From the NCBI RefSeq assembly GCF_000185845.1, contig NZ_GL629647.1:3090508-3096771 (forward strand): a stretch of DNA of 6,264 bases, written 5' to 3'. The notes beneath the pieces are model-generated. The model saw only the letters and a list, made by a program, of their open reading frames with translations, did not search any database and was not told the DNA's origin. The translations under genes were made by a program, and so were the position numbers. Below are positions 6,242-6,264 of the stretch, one piece after another (positions within the stretch are counted from its first letter, which is position 1; every line of letters starts with the position of its first letter). This stretch comes from Segatella salivae DSM 15606. Its GTDB lineage: Bacteria > Bacteroidota > Bacteroidia > Bacteroidales > Bacteroidaceae.

Positions 6242-6264
6242 ACTCATCTAAAGTGGTAATGCCT

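Overview
The window looks like chromosomal DNA from a gut-type Bacteroidales species (Bacteroides, Phocaeicola, Parabacteroides or Prevotella-like; the genus cannot be fixed from this sequence). The evidence is an MG2-type surface protein paired with an OMP_b-brl_3 outer-membrane barrel, a lipoprotein signal peptide, and a textbook Bacteroidetes promoter (TTTG-N20-TATTTTTG). The coding core has moderate GC and the flanks are AT-rich.

Layout, left to right. (1) 1-265: a contiguous 41-bp tandem array (array A). (2) 266-297: a boundary sequence also found at the right end of the window. (3) About 366-577: the end of an IS21-like insertion sequence, with its interior facing left. It carries an intact promoter that fires out of the element to the right. 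(4) 664-3000 and 2997-5294: two large genes overlapping by 4 nt. The first is a secreted or periplasmic MG2/TonB-plug-like protein, the second an outer-membrane beta-barrel with a plug domain. (5) 5305-5439: the first 44 codons of a lipoprotein gene that is cut off by the next element. (6) About 5420-5933: a second IS21-like remnant in the opposite orientation, with the same end sequence followed by a decayed istA fragment. (7) About 5923-6209: a second 41-bp array (array B), degenerate at its left edge, ending in the same boundary sequence as array A.

The genes appear to form one rightward operon for a cell-envelope complex: an MG2-domain protein, its outer-membrane barrel partner, and originally a lipoprotein. 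The native upstream region appears to have been replaced by the left IS end, whose outward promoter probably drives the operon now. The right IS end destroyed the third gene. The operon therefore sits between inverted IS21 ends (about 93% identical over about 170 nt by hand alignment), and outside those between direct copies of the 41-bp array. The function of the two-protein module is not established by the sequence. The most unusual aspects are the nested repeat architecture and the promoter capture, not a recognisable defence or mobile system.
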